A stretch of 64,000 nucleotides of DNA from JBDUDK01 sp040002995 (GTDB lineage: Bacteria > Actinomycetota > Acidimicrobiia > Acidimicrobiales > Ilumatobacteraceae), in contig JBDUDK010000145.1 of NCBI GenBank assembly GCA_040002995.1, positions 1 through 64,000 of the forward strand, in the 5' to 3' direction. Positions 48,559-56,001 of the stretch are shown here, in pieces; position 1 is the first letter of the stretch; each line of letters opens with the position of its first letter. A model generated the notes under the pieces. It worked only from the letters and a program-made list of their open reading frames with translations. It made no database searches and was not told the DNA's origin. The position numbers were made by a program, and so were the translations under genes.

Positions 48559-49503
48559 TCAGCCGGCTCGGGCGACGGCGGCGCGTACGAGGTCGCCGAC
48601 GCCGTGAGTCTTGACCCGTTCGGCGTCTTCTCGATACTTGAGGACGCTGCCCAACGTGGCGGTCACGGTGCTGTCGCTGAGCTCGCCTTGGTCGAGCATC
48701 GCCAGCGATTGCGCCCAATCGATTGTTTCGGCGACACCGGGGGGTTTGTAGAGACCGAGGCCTCGCATCGTCTCGACGGCGGCGGCGACTTGGCGCGCGA
48801 GCTTTTCGCCGACCTCTGGGGCGCGTAGACGAACGATCGCCACCTCGCGATCGAAGTTCGGGTGTTCGACCCAGTGATACAGACAGCGCCGCTTCAACGC
48901 GTCGTGGACGTCGCGGGTGCGGTTCGAGGTGATGACCACCACCGGTGGGACCGCGGCGCGGTAGGTCCGCAGCTCGGGCACGGTGATCGCGTAATCGGAA
49001 AGAACTTCCAACAGGAACGCTTCGAACTCGTCGTCGGCGCGGTCGATCTCGTCGATGAGCAAGATCGGCGGCGGTCCCTCTCGATGGTCGATGGCCTGCA
49101 ACAGCGGGCGACGCACGAGGAAGCGTTCGGAGTAGAGCTCGTCCTCGACGGCCTCCGCTGAAGTGGCCCCCAACGAGCCGGCCGCCTCCGCGGCGCGCAA
49201 GTGCAGGAGCTGACGGCTGTAATCCCACTCATAGACCGCCTGCGACGAGTCGATGCCCTCATAACACTGGAGCCGGATCAGCTCGCCGCCTGTCCAACGG
49301 GCCAGCACCTTGGCCACCTCGGTCTTGCCCACGCCCGCCTCACCCTCCAACAACAAGGGCCGGTGGAGACGCAACGCCAGGAAGATCGCCGTCGCCAACC
49401 CCTCGTCGGGCAGGTAGTTGTGGGCCGCGAGCGCCGATGAGACCGTGGCCACATCGGCCACCGCGTCGGCGGGGCGAGACGGAGGAGGCGAAACCGCAGA
49501 CAT
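48559..49503 (-). CDS. coxD: CoxD-like MoxR AAA+ ATPase
   Basis: A 314-residue MoxR-family AAA+ ATPase: Walker A GEAGVGKT (54-61), Walker B ILLIDEIDRADDEFE, sensor VVVITSNRTRDVHDALKRR. CoxD is the chaperone ATPase that helps insert sulfur/copper into the Mo site in CO dehydrogenase; in Cox-like enzymes it acts more generally in maturation. The ATG at 49503 is preferred since upstream extension overlaps the divergent SDR gene. It is the first gene of the coxD-coxE-xdhC operon. Confidence 0.88.
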   Translation of the reverse strand: MSAVSPPPSRPADAVADVATVSSALAAHNYLPDEGLATAIFLALRLHRPLLLEGEAGVGKTEVAKVLARWTGGELIRLQCYEGIDSSQAVYEWDYSRQLLHLRAAEAAGSLGATSAEAVEDELYSERFLVRRPLLQAIDHREGPPPILLIDEIDRADDEFEAFLLEVLSDYAITVPELRTYRAAVPPVVVITSNRTRDVHDALKRRCLYHWVEHPNFDREVAIVRLRAPEVGEKLARQVAAAVETMRGLGLYKPPGVAETIDWAQSLAMLDQGELSDSTVTATLGSVLKYREDAERVKTHGVGDLVRAAVARAG

Positions 49504-49549
49504 CGAACGTGCAGCGTAGGTTCTGACGCCTGTCAACAAAGGAGCGGGC

Positions 49550-50293
49550 ATGGATCTAGGACTCACGGGCAAGCGGGCCGCCGTGGCCGCCGCGTCGGCC
49601 GGCCTCGGGTATGCCGCCGCCGAGGCCCTCGCAGCTGAGGGCGCCCTGGTCGCGATCTGTGGCCGCGACCGGGCGCGAATTGACGACGCGGCGGCCCGCA
49701 TAGGTCGCGGCGCCATCGCGCTCGTCTGCGACGTGAGCACCACCGCGGGAGGCTCGGCTTTCGCCAACGCGGCCGCCGACGCGCTCGGGGGTATCGACGT
49801 CCTCGTCGCGAACGGTGGAGGTCCGCCCCCCGGCACGTTCGCGTCGATCGCGCTCGATGCCTACCCCGGCGCGCTCGAGTTGAGTCTCACTTCGGTCGTC
49901 GCGATGTGCAAAGGGGCGGTGCCGGCGATGCAGGAGCGCGGATGGGGTCGGATCGTGGCCATCACGTCGATCGCGGTGCGTCAGCCGATAGCCAACTTGA
50001 TCCTTTCGAACACGGCGCGCGCTGGTGTCACAGGTTTTCTTAAGACTCTGGCGCGCGAGGTGGCCAAGGACGGCGTCACGGTGAACTCGTTGCAGCCGGG
50101 ACTGCACGCGACCGACCGCGTACGACAGCTGTATCCAGACGGACAGGCGACCGCCGCGGCCATCCCCGCCGGTGTCATCGGTGAACCGGCCGACTTTGGT
50201 GCCGCGGTCGCGTTTTTGTGCTCGCAGCAGGCGGGTTACATCACGGGCGCCCACTTACTGGTCGACGGTGGGGCGTACGCTGGCTTGTTGTGA
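49550..50293 (+). CDS. Atypical short-chain dehydrogenase/reductase
   Basis: A 247-residue SDR: cofactor motif AAASAGLGYA (residues about 13-22), VLVANGGGPPPG (a variant NAG motif) and ITSIAVRQP with the catalytic Ser. The usual YxxxK is replaced: the equivalent segment is ILSNTARAGVTGF, with no Tyr and Lys. Such divergent FabG-like SDRs are common in bacteria and their chemistry is unclear. A C-terminal ITGAHLLVDGG is conserved. It is coupled to the cyclophilin lipoprotein gene by an overlap of 4 bases. Confidence 0.8.
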   Translation: MDLGLTGKRAAVAAASAGLGYAAAEALAAEGALVAICGRDRARIDDAAARIGRGAIALVCDVSTTAGGSAFANAAADALGGIDVLVANGGGPPPGTFASIALDAYPGALELSLTSVVAMCKGAVPAMQERGWGRIVAITSIAVRQPIANLILSNTARAGVTGFLKTLAREVAKDGVTVNSLQPGLHATDRVRQLYPDGQATAAAIPAGVIGEPADFGAAVAFLCSQQAGYITGAHLLVDGGAYAGLL

Positions 50294-51411
50294 CCCGGGC
50301 CGCGATTCTTGTTGTTGGACTTCTCGCGCTTGCCGCGTGCTCGGACGCGGGTCTGCATCATCCGGCCGTGGGCGATCACTGGCATACGGCCTACGGCGTC
50401 TACGTGTGCGACCACTTCTTGACGCCGATACAGAACATCAACGATGTGGACGGCATCCACACGCACGGTGACGGCCTCATCCACGTGCATCCGTTCAGCT
50501 CGAAGACCACCGGCGCCAACGCTGATCTAGCCGCGTTTGCGACGGCAACGGGGATGACGCTCACCGACACGACCATCGCCGACGAGGAGTTCGGCTCGGT
50601 GAAGACGGGCGACGCGTGCAACGGCAAGCCCATGCATCTCGAGGTCGCCGTGTGGGATACCGCGGCGGCGACGACACCCACTATTCACACCAAGGATCTG
50701 GCCGGCGTTGCGTTCGATCGTGATCTTTCGGTGATGACGATCGCTGCCGTGCCCGATGGTGTGCAACCGCGAAAGCCGCCGTGGATCGACAAACTGAACG
50801 CGATCTCAGACCTAGTACCGGCCACCACCGCCCCACCGGTCGACGAAACGATCGAAGGCGCGACGCCGTGTCCGGAGGAGGGCACGTCGCGTCACATCGT
50901 GCATTTCGCTGAGGCGCCGTCGATGTGCATCGACGTCACCAAGACCTACATCGCGACGGTGACCACGACCGAGGGCGCGTTCACCGTTGCGCTGGACGCG
51001 AAGTCTGCGCCCAAGGCAGTGAACGTCGTCGTCACCCTCGCCCGCTACCACTTCTACGACGACTCACCGCTCTTCGAGATCAATAAGGGCCTCGTCTTCA
51101 TCGGCGGGGATCCCGTCGGCCATCCGGCGGGCACCGCGGGACCCGGTTTTTCGTTCTCCGGCGAGCGTCCGACATCGAGCGCGGCCTACTCCGCCGGAGC
51201 GTTCGGGCTGATGGGCAACGACAAAGGGGAAAACGGCGGGCAGTTCTTCGTGGTGACCTCCGCGTTGCCCAACCAGAAGCCGACGCTGCCAGTGATCGGA
51301 CACGTGGTCGATCCCGCCGGCACGCTCGCCAAGATCGACCAGCACGGCACCTCATCGGGCAACGTGTTTGACCCTGTCACGGTGAAGACGATCGCGATCG
51401 AAGAGCGCTGA
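50290..51411 (+). CDS. Lipoprotein with N-terminal His-rich domain and cyclophilin domain
   Basis: A 373-residue exported lipoprotein: lipobox ALAAC (Cys17). Residues about 25-190 hold a domain rich in His near HHPAVGDHWHTAYGVYVCDH and GIHTHGDGLIHVHPF, perhaps metal-binding. Residues about 218-373 are a cyclophilin-type peptidyl-prolyl isomerase fold (AIVTT-like ATVTTTEGAFTVALDAKSAP; NDKGENGGQFFVVTS). It would help fold exported proteins. The GTG at 50290 overlaps the SDR stop. Combining the two domains is unusual to me. Dabb gene 24 bases downstream. Confidence 0.78.
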   Translation: MTRAAILVVGLLALAACSDAGLHHPAVGDHWHTAYGVYVCDHFLTPIQNINDVDGIHTHGDGLIHVHPFSSKTTGANADLAAFATATGMTLTDTTIADEEFGSVKTGDACNGKPMHLEVAVWDTAAATTPTIHTKDLAGVAFDRDLSVMTIAAVPDGVQPRKPPWIDKLNAISDLVPATTAPPVDETIEGATPCPEEGTSRHIVHFAEAPSMCIDVTKTYIATVTTTEGAFTVALDAKSAPKAVNVVVTLARYHFYDDSPLFEINKGLVFIGGDPVGHPAGTAGPGFSFSGERPTSSAAYSAGAFGLMGNDKGENGGQFFVVTSALPNQKPTLPVIGHVVDPAGTLAKIDQHGTSSGNVFDPVTVKTIAIEER

Positions 51412-51435
51412 CCCACCGGGCCTAGGGTTCGGACC

Positions 51436-51729
51436 ATGTTCCGTCACGTTGTCTCCTTCAAATGGCGCGCCGACATGCCCGCTGACCAAGTCGCCGCCAT
51501 TACCGCAGGGCTTCGCGCGTTGCCGCCCGAGATCGGCGCAATCCGCAGCTATTCGTGTGGACCCGACCTTGGCCTGGGGCAAGGCAGATGGGACTTCGCC
51601 GTCGTGGCCGACTTCGACAACGCCGACGCCTGGCGCACCTACGACGCGCACCCCACCCACGAGCGCGTCCGCTCCGAGATGATCCTCCCGTGGGTGGCCG
51701 AGCGCGCCACCGTCCAGTTCGAGATCTGA
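51436..51729 (+). CDS. Dabb (stress-responsive alpha/beta barrel) family protein
   Basis: A 97-residue single-domain protein beginning MFRHVVSFKWRADMP, with GLRALPPEIGAIRSYSCG and FAVVADFDNADAWRTYDAHP, the Dabb fold. Members form dimeric barrels and include unknown and biosynthetic proteins. It follows the SDR-cyclophilin pair and may be on the same transcript. A 25-nt repeat starts 37 bases after its stop. Confidence 0.85.
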   Translation: MFRHVVSFKWRADMPADQVAAITAGLRALPPEIGAIRSYSCGPDLGLGQGRWDFAVVADFDNADAWRTYDAHPTHERVRSEMILPWVAERATVQFEI

Positions 51730-51765
51730 CCCCTCCCGGGCCCGCACTGGAACCACCCTCGTTTC

Positions 51766-51790
51766 GTTTGGACCAGAAATACCGCCACCT
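51766..51790 (-). repeat. 25-nt intergenic repeat, copy 2
   Basis: A perfect inverted copy of the sequence at 6498-6522. On the minus strand GCCA-TCAGG-TGGC precedes TATTTCTGG, forming a shorter stem than at copy 1 but with the same position. It lies in the 97-base gap between the Dabb gene and the convergent DHFR-like gene, where it may terminate one of them. Confidence 0.8.
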
Positions 51791-51826
51791 GATGGCTGAA
51801 TTGCTGCTTTGAACGGCGACGCCGGG

Positions 51827-52384
51827 TCAACTCCCGACGCGGTAGTGGAGGTGGACTACGCCGCTGCGGAAACGGCGAACGTCAACCAGTTCGAGCTTCA
51901 GGCGGACGTTGTCGGGGAGGGCCCGTTTGCCGCCTCCCACCACCCACGGGACGAGGAACAGATGACACTCGTCGACCAGTCCCGCCTTGAACGCGAGGGC
52001 CGCAAGCTCGGAACCGCCCACGCTGATGTCTGCCCCCGCTGACGCCAGCATCTGGCGTACGGCGTCGGGTTCGAACTCGCGCTCGATGCGCGTCCTGGCG
52101 CTCGACACCGCCTCCAGCGTTTTGGAGTAGACGATCTTGTCGGCGGCGCGCCACATGTCCGCGTAGTCCTTGATGGGGGGCGGCTCGCCGGCGGTCGGGA
52201 TCGTCTCCCAGATGACCATCACCTCGTAGAGCCGGCGTCCGCAGAGATACGTGCCGATCGGCCGCTCGAGGTCGTTGACGAAGGCGTGCACCTCTGCGTC
52301 GGGCTCGGCCCAGTCGAAGTTGCCGTCCTCGTCGGCCACATAGCCGTCGAGTGACGCGATCGCTGTGTAGACCAGCTTGGCCAC
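51827..52384 (-). CDS. Dihydrofolate reductase-like (RibD C-terminal fold) protein
   Basis: A 185-residue protein of the DHFR/RibD_C superfamily: KLVYTAIASLDGYVADEDGN, TYLCGRRLYEVMVIWE, DKIVYSKTLEAVSSARTRIE and DISVGGSELAALAFKAGLVD. Many actinobacterial members are uncharacterised NADPH-dependent reductases; true folate reduction is not implied. It is 6 bases after coxM, so it is part of the coxS-coxM transcript. It starts with GTG. Confidence 0.85.
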   Translation of the reverse strand: MAKLVYTAIASLDGYVADEDGNFDWAEPDAEVHAFVNDLERPIGTYLCGRRLYEVMVIWETIPTAGEPPPIKDYADMWRAADKIVYSKTLEAVSSARTRIEREFEPDAVRQMLASAGADISVGGSELAALAFKAGLVDECHLFLVPWVVGGGKRALPDNVRLKLELVDVRRFRSGVVHLHYRVGS

Positions 52385-52390
52385 GGAGCT

Positions 52391-53212
52391 TTAGGCGCCG
52401 GCCTCCTCGAGTGCCCGGCGCACCAGCACCTTCGCGAGATGGGTCCGGTACTCGACCGACGCGTTGAGATCGGCCTGCGGATCGGCGTCGTCGACCGCGT
52501 GCTGCGCGGCGTCGGAGGCAGAGGCTCCGCCGGACAGCGCGTCGACAACGGACTTTGCGTACACCGGTGTGGAGGCCATGTTCACGAGTGCTACTCCCGT
52601 GTGGCCGTTGCGGACCGCGGCGACTCCGACGATCGCCCAGTCCTGCGCACGGCGAGTGAACTTCTGGAAGCTCCAGCCCGCGCCCGGCACCTTGGGCACT
52701 CGGATCTCGGTGAGCAGTTCGTCGGGTGCCAGCGCAGACTCGAGGAAGCCCGTGAAGAAGTCACCGGCGGCGATAACCCGCTCGCCCCGTTTCGACCGGG
52801 CCACGAGCGAGCCACCGAGCGCGAGGACCACGGCGGGGAGATCTGAGGCCGGATCGGAGTGGGCGATCGAGCCGCCGATGGTCCCCCGGTGCCGGACCTG
52901 CGGGTCGCCGACCCGACCCGCCGCGTGCGCCAAGATCGCCACGTTCTTCTGGAGAAGGGCCGAGGTCTCGAGGTCGCGATGCCGAGTGAGCGCGCCGATC
53001 GCGATCTGGTCGCCGGCCTCTCGTATGAAGCTGAGGTCCTTCAGACGACCGACGTCGACCAGCACCGACGGTTGGGCCAAACGCAACTTCATCAACGGCA
53101 GGAGCGAGTGCCCTCCCGCGAGGAACTTCGCGTCCTCTCCGTGCTCACCGATGAGGCTGAGTGCCTCGTCGATCGAGCCGGCCCTGACGTAGTCGAACGG
53201 TGCGGGAAACAT
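52391..53212 (-). CDS. coxM: CoxM-like FAD-binding subunit of a molybdenum hydroxylase
   Basis: A 273-residue FAD-binding subunit of the xanthine-dehydrogenase/CO-dehydrogenase family. FAD-site segments: FLAGGHSLLPLMKLRLAQP (29-47 region) and RHRGTIGGSIAHSDPASDLP. It passes electrons from the iron-sulfur subunit to the acceptor. The ATG at 53212 is favoured over the in-frame TTG at 53215 because GGAGG lies at a suitable distance. It is followed by the DHFR-like gene. No large (CoxL) subunit is in the neighbourhood. Confidence 0.88.
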   Translation of the reverse strand: MFPAPFDYVRAGSIDEALSLIGEHGEDAKFLAGGHSLLPLMKLRLAQPSVLVDVGRLKDLSFIREAGDQIAIGALTRHRDLETSALLQKNVAILAHAAGRVGDPQVRHRGTIGGSIAHSDPASDLPAVVLALGGSLVARSKRGERVIAAGDFFTGFLESALAPDELLTEIRVPKVPGAGWSFQKFTRRAQDWAIVGVAAVRNGHTGVALVNMASTPVYAKSVVDALSGGASASDAAQHAVDDADPQADLNASVEYRTHLAKVLVRRALEEAGA

Positions 53213-53261
53213 CAATTACCTCCACGAGAAGATTGAGTCAACGACCTCGCCGCCACCTGCG

Positions 53262-53777
53262 TCATACCTTGACTCCTCCCTTTTCAGCACACAGGAGGAC
53301 GGCTTTGACGATGTTGTGGTACCCGGTGCAACGGCAGAGGTTGCCTTCGAGCCCCTCGCGCACCTGTGCCTCGGTGGGGTGGTCGTTCTCCTTGAGGAGA
53401 CCGACGGCAGCCATCACCATGCCGGGGGTGCAGTAGCCGCACTGGAGGCCATGACACTCCTGGAACGCCTGCTGCATGGGGTGCATCCGATCGCCGTCGG
53501 CGAGGCCCTCGATCGTAAGGATGTCGGCGCCGTCGGCTTGGACCGCGAGCATCGTGCAGCTCTTCACTGACTCGCCGTCGACGTGCACGGTGCACGCCCC
53601 GCACGACGATGTGTCGCAACCGATGTTTGTGCCGGTAAGGCCGAGGTTCTCGCGCAGATAGTGGACCAGCAGTAGGCGAGGCTCAACCTCGGTTGTTTGC
53701 TGCGCGCCGTTGACGGTGACCGAGATCCGCAAGCGGACCACCCCCTGAGGTTTCGACGGTGTGTCGGGCCGCATCAT
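53262..53777 (-). CDS. coxS: CoxS-like [2Fe-2S] subunit of a molybdenum hydroxylase
   Basis: A 171-residue small subunit with two [2Fe-2S] clusters. The plant-ferredoxin-like cluster uses Cys54, 59, 62 and 74 (GCDTSSCGAC; SC); the helical-bundle cluster uses Cys113, 116, 148 and 150 (QCGYCTPG; LCRCTGY). It is the first gene of the minus-strand group coxS-coxM-DHFR-like, 49 bases before coxM. The start is taken at 53777; later in-frame GTG or ATG codons are possible. Divergent from the sigma factor gene. Confidence 0.92.
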   Translation of the reverse strand: MMRPDTPSKPQGVVRLRISVTVNGAQQTTEVEPRLLLVHYLRENLGLTGTNIGCDTSSCGACTVHVDGESVKSCTMLAVQADGADILTIEGLADGDRMHPMQQAFQECHGLQCGYCTPGMVMAAVGLLKENDHPTEAQVREGLEGNLCRCTGYHNIVKAVLLCAEKGGVKV

Positions 53778-53874
53778 GCCTCAGATTCCAGGTGGGGTTC
53801 GAACGCCCGGCGGACCGCGGTCAGTCATCGGACCCACGGAACCGCCCGGGGCCGAGGCGCGTCAGACGCAGTTG

Positions 53875-54402
53875 ATGACGACGATGATGTCGGTTGTGCG
53901 GGAGGCCAGCCACGCCGGTGAGACCGAACGCTTCGTGCGGGCAGTCGGAACCGAACAGCGGCGATTGGCCGGGTTGGCCTACGTGTTGTGTGGCGATCGG
54001 GCCGCGGCCGAGGATCTCGTCGCCGAAGCCTTTGCCCGCGTCTGGCCGAAGTGGCGAGCGGGCCACGTCGATGACCTGCCCGCGTACCTGCGCCGCGCGC
54101 TCGTCAACCTCGTGCAGGGGCGGCACCGGCGGCGGCTGCTCGAGCGGCGCGAGATCGCCCGCCGCACGGTCGACTGGCGCGACGGACAGCGCTTCGAGCC
54201 CGGCGTCGAGATGCGAGGCGAGTTGTGGTCGGCGCTGCTGCGCCTGCCTGTCGAGCAGCGGACGGTGATCGTCCTGCGCCATGTGGAGGATCTCTCCGAG
54301 GAGGAGACCGCGGCCGTACTCAACGTGCGCCCCGGGACGGTGAAGTCGCGCTTGGCCCGGGGGTTGGCGACCCTGCGCGCCGAACTGGAAGGAGAGCGGT
54401 GA
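53875..54402 (+). CDS. SigE-like ECF RNA polymerase sigma factor
   Basis: A 175-residue group IV sigma factor. Region 2: RLAGLAYVLCGDRAAAEDLV with the helix EAFARVWPKW; region 4: LPVEQRTVIVLRHVEDLSEEE and VLNVRPGTVKSRLARGL helix-turn-helix. The SigE-type actinobacterial ECF arrangement. The ATG at 53875 gives a normal ECF length; upstream in-frame ATG at 53761 would add a Pro-rich extension overlapping coxS. Its stop overlaps the ATG of the likely regulatory partner. Confidence 0.85.
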   Translation: MTTMMSVVREASHAGETERFVRAVGTEQRRLAGLAYVLCGDRAAAEDLVAEAFARVWPKWRAGHVDDLPAYLRRALVNLVQGRHRRRLLERREIARRTVDWRDGQRFEPGVEMRGELWSALLRLPVEQRTVIVLRHVEDLSEEETAAVLNVRPGTVKSRLARGLATLRAELEGER

Positions 54403-55538
54403 TGGAGTTCGAGGATCGGATACGCAACGAACTCGGATCGGCACGCGACGGCTTCGTGCCGTCGGCCAGTCTCGAAGGACAAATCACACGTCGGGTCCAC
54501 CGCCGCGTTCGGAACCGGCGCCTCGCGATGGGCGGCGGCTTGGCCGTGTTGATCGCCGGAGTCGCGCTGCCGCTGGCTCTTCGTGACCGCGACCACCGGT
54601 CGTCAGTCGTGTTGGTTCCCCCTCCCGACACGACCTCCGCGCCAACGGAGACGGCGGTCACCTCCGTCGCGCCCGGCACCACCATCGCCGAACGCACAAC
54701 GACCGCGCCCACCGCCACAACAGCCGTTGAGCCCATCTCTTCTCCGCCTACGAGATTCATCGCCGCGGTGGGAGCTGGGAACGAGCAGGCCGTGCTTATG
54801 TCGACCGCCGACGGTTCCCTGATCAAGCGCTACGACGGCGACAAAGGCGGCCAGGTCCTAAGGTCGATCAGCTTCGACCGCAAGACGCTCTACGTCGCCA
54901 CGCCCGGCGCCTATGACTGTGGCTTTCACTACGCCACGCTCGACGTAGCAACCGGTGAGCAGACGGGCACCGACGTCTATGCCGACATCCCAAGCATCGG
55001 CCGGTTCGTACTCGGGCCCAAAGAGATGGCCTGGACCGATGGGTGCGGCAAGGAAGGTCCTGTGCACATCGGTGACCGGACGCTCGATCTCGGGTCCGGT
55101 CCGGTCGGCTTCGCGTGGCGACCCGACGGACAGCAGCTCGCGGTTGTGCTGCCCACCGTGCCGGGGACGATCGTCCTTGTCGACGTCGCCACCATGACCA
55201 CGACCAAGACGCTCACCGCGCGCGACCCAACATGCGGCCTGTCGGTAGCCGCGTATGCGGGCAGCACGCTCATAACGGGCGAGCATTGTCCCGACGGCAC
55301 CGTCGCGCTGTTGTGGCTGCAGTCCGACGGCACCTGGATGGGCAGCGCGCTGCCCATCGCTGGCAAGGCCTATGCGATCGTCGACCTGGACATCGCGGAC
55401 GGCCGCTGGGCGCTCGTCGACGTGAGCATGACCGAACCGCCGGGCGGCGACGTCTACATGCTCGATCTGCACAACTTGGGCTTACCACCGCGCAAGGTTG
55501 CGAGCGACGCCTACGAAGCCTTCTGGGTCCCCGACTAA
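54402..55538 (+). CDS. Membrane-anchored beta-propeller-like protein, possible anti-sigma partner
   Basis: A 378-residue protein translationally coupled to the sigma factor gene (TGATG). The N-terminal 40 residues are helical (EDRIRNELGSARDGF), then one membrane segment (about 43-60), a Thr/Pro-rich linker (about 70-115) and an outside domain of WD-like beta repeats (TLYVATPG, RFVLGPKEMAWTDGC, GFAWRPDGQQLAVVL). The topology (short cytoplasmic, extracytoplasmic sensor) is that of an anti-sigma-like regulator, but no zinc-binding anti-sigma (HxxxCxxC) motif is visible. Confidence 0.6.
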   Translation: MEFEDRIRNELGSARDGFVPSASLEGQITRRVHRRVRNRRLAMGGGLAVLIAGVALPLALRDRDHRSSVVLVPPPDTTSAPTETAVTSVAPGTTIAERTTTAPTATTAVEPISSPPTRFIAAVGAGNEQAVLMSTADGSLIKRYDGDKGGQVLRSISFDRKTLYVATPGAYDCGFHYATLDVATGEQTGTDVYADIPSIGRFVLGPKEMAWTDGCGKEGPVHIGDRTLDLGSGPVGFAWRPDGQQLAVVLPTVPGTIVLVDVATMTTTKTLTARDPTCGLSVAAYAGSTLITGEHCPDGTVALLWLQSDGTWMGSALPIAGKAYAIVDLDIADGRWALVDVSMTEPPGGDVYMLDLHNLGLPPRKVASDAYEAFWVPD

Positions 55539-55593
55539 TCCGTTCTCGCGCGCGAAACCGACACGCCACGGCGGAAAAAGCGCGTCAGTACGG

Positions 55594-56001
55594 TCAGGAG
55601 TGGCCGAGTATGGCGGCCACCAGGTTGTAGGGCCACTCATTCGGGAGGGACGCGGGGCCCGATGGGGCCAGCACGCCGTAGGCCTGCTCACCTGGCTTGA
55701 TCAGGTGGTACTGCTCCCTCGCCACCCGCTCGATCTCGGCGTCGGTGTTGAGCAGCTGCACCCGACCGGCGAGGCGCTCGTTCTCCTGTTGGATGATGTT
55801 GAGCTGGTGCTGGGCGGTGTCGATGTCGTGGCGCTGGCGGAGGTACTGGCGCACCGGGAACACCGTGACCGCGAGCACGCCGATTGTCACCGTGAGCACG
55901 AGCGTGACCCACAACGTCGTCCCCCACGAACGCCGACTCGGTTCCCCGGCATGGGCGACACGTTCGATCTTGTCGCGCGGCGTGCGCCGGCGCCACCTCA
56001 T
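55594..56001 (-). CDS. ftsB: FtsB/DivIC-like septum formation protein
   Basis: A 135-residue bitopic protein: basic cytoplasmic N-terminus, one membrane segment (about 30-48, WVTLVLTVTIGVLAVTVF), then a coiled coil (about 52-85, RQRHDIDTAQHQLNIIQQEN) and the FtsB/DivIC C-terminal EIERVAREQYHLIKPGEQAY. It stabilises the divisome with FtsL/FtsQ. The ATG overlaps the eno stop (ATGA). The eno-ftsB order is a conserved actinobacterial arrangement. Confidence 0.88.
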   Translation of the reverse strand: MRWRRRTPRDKIERVAHAGEPSRRSWGTTLWVTLVLTVTIGVLAVTVFPVRQYLRQRHDIDTAQHQLNIIQQENERLAGRVQLLNTDAEIERVAREQYHLIKPGEQAYGVLAPSGPASLPNEWPYNLVAAILGHS

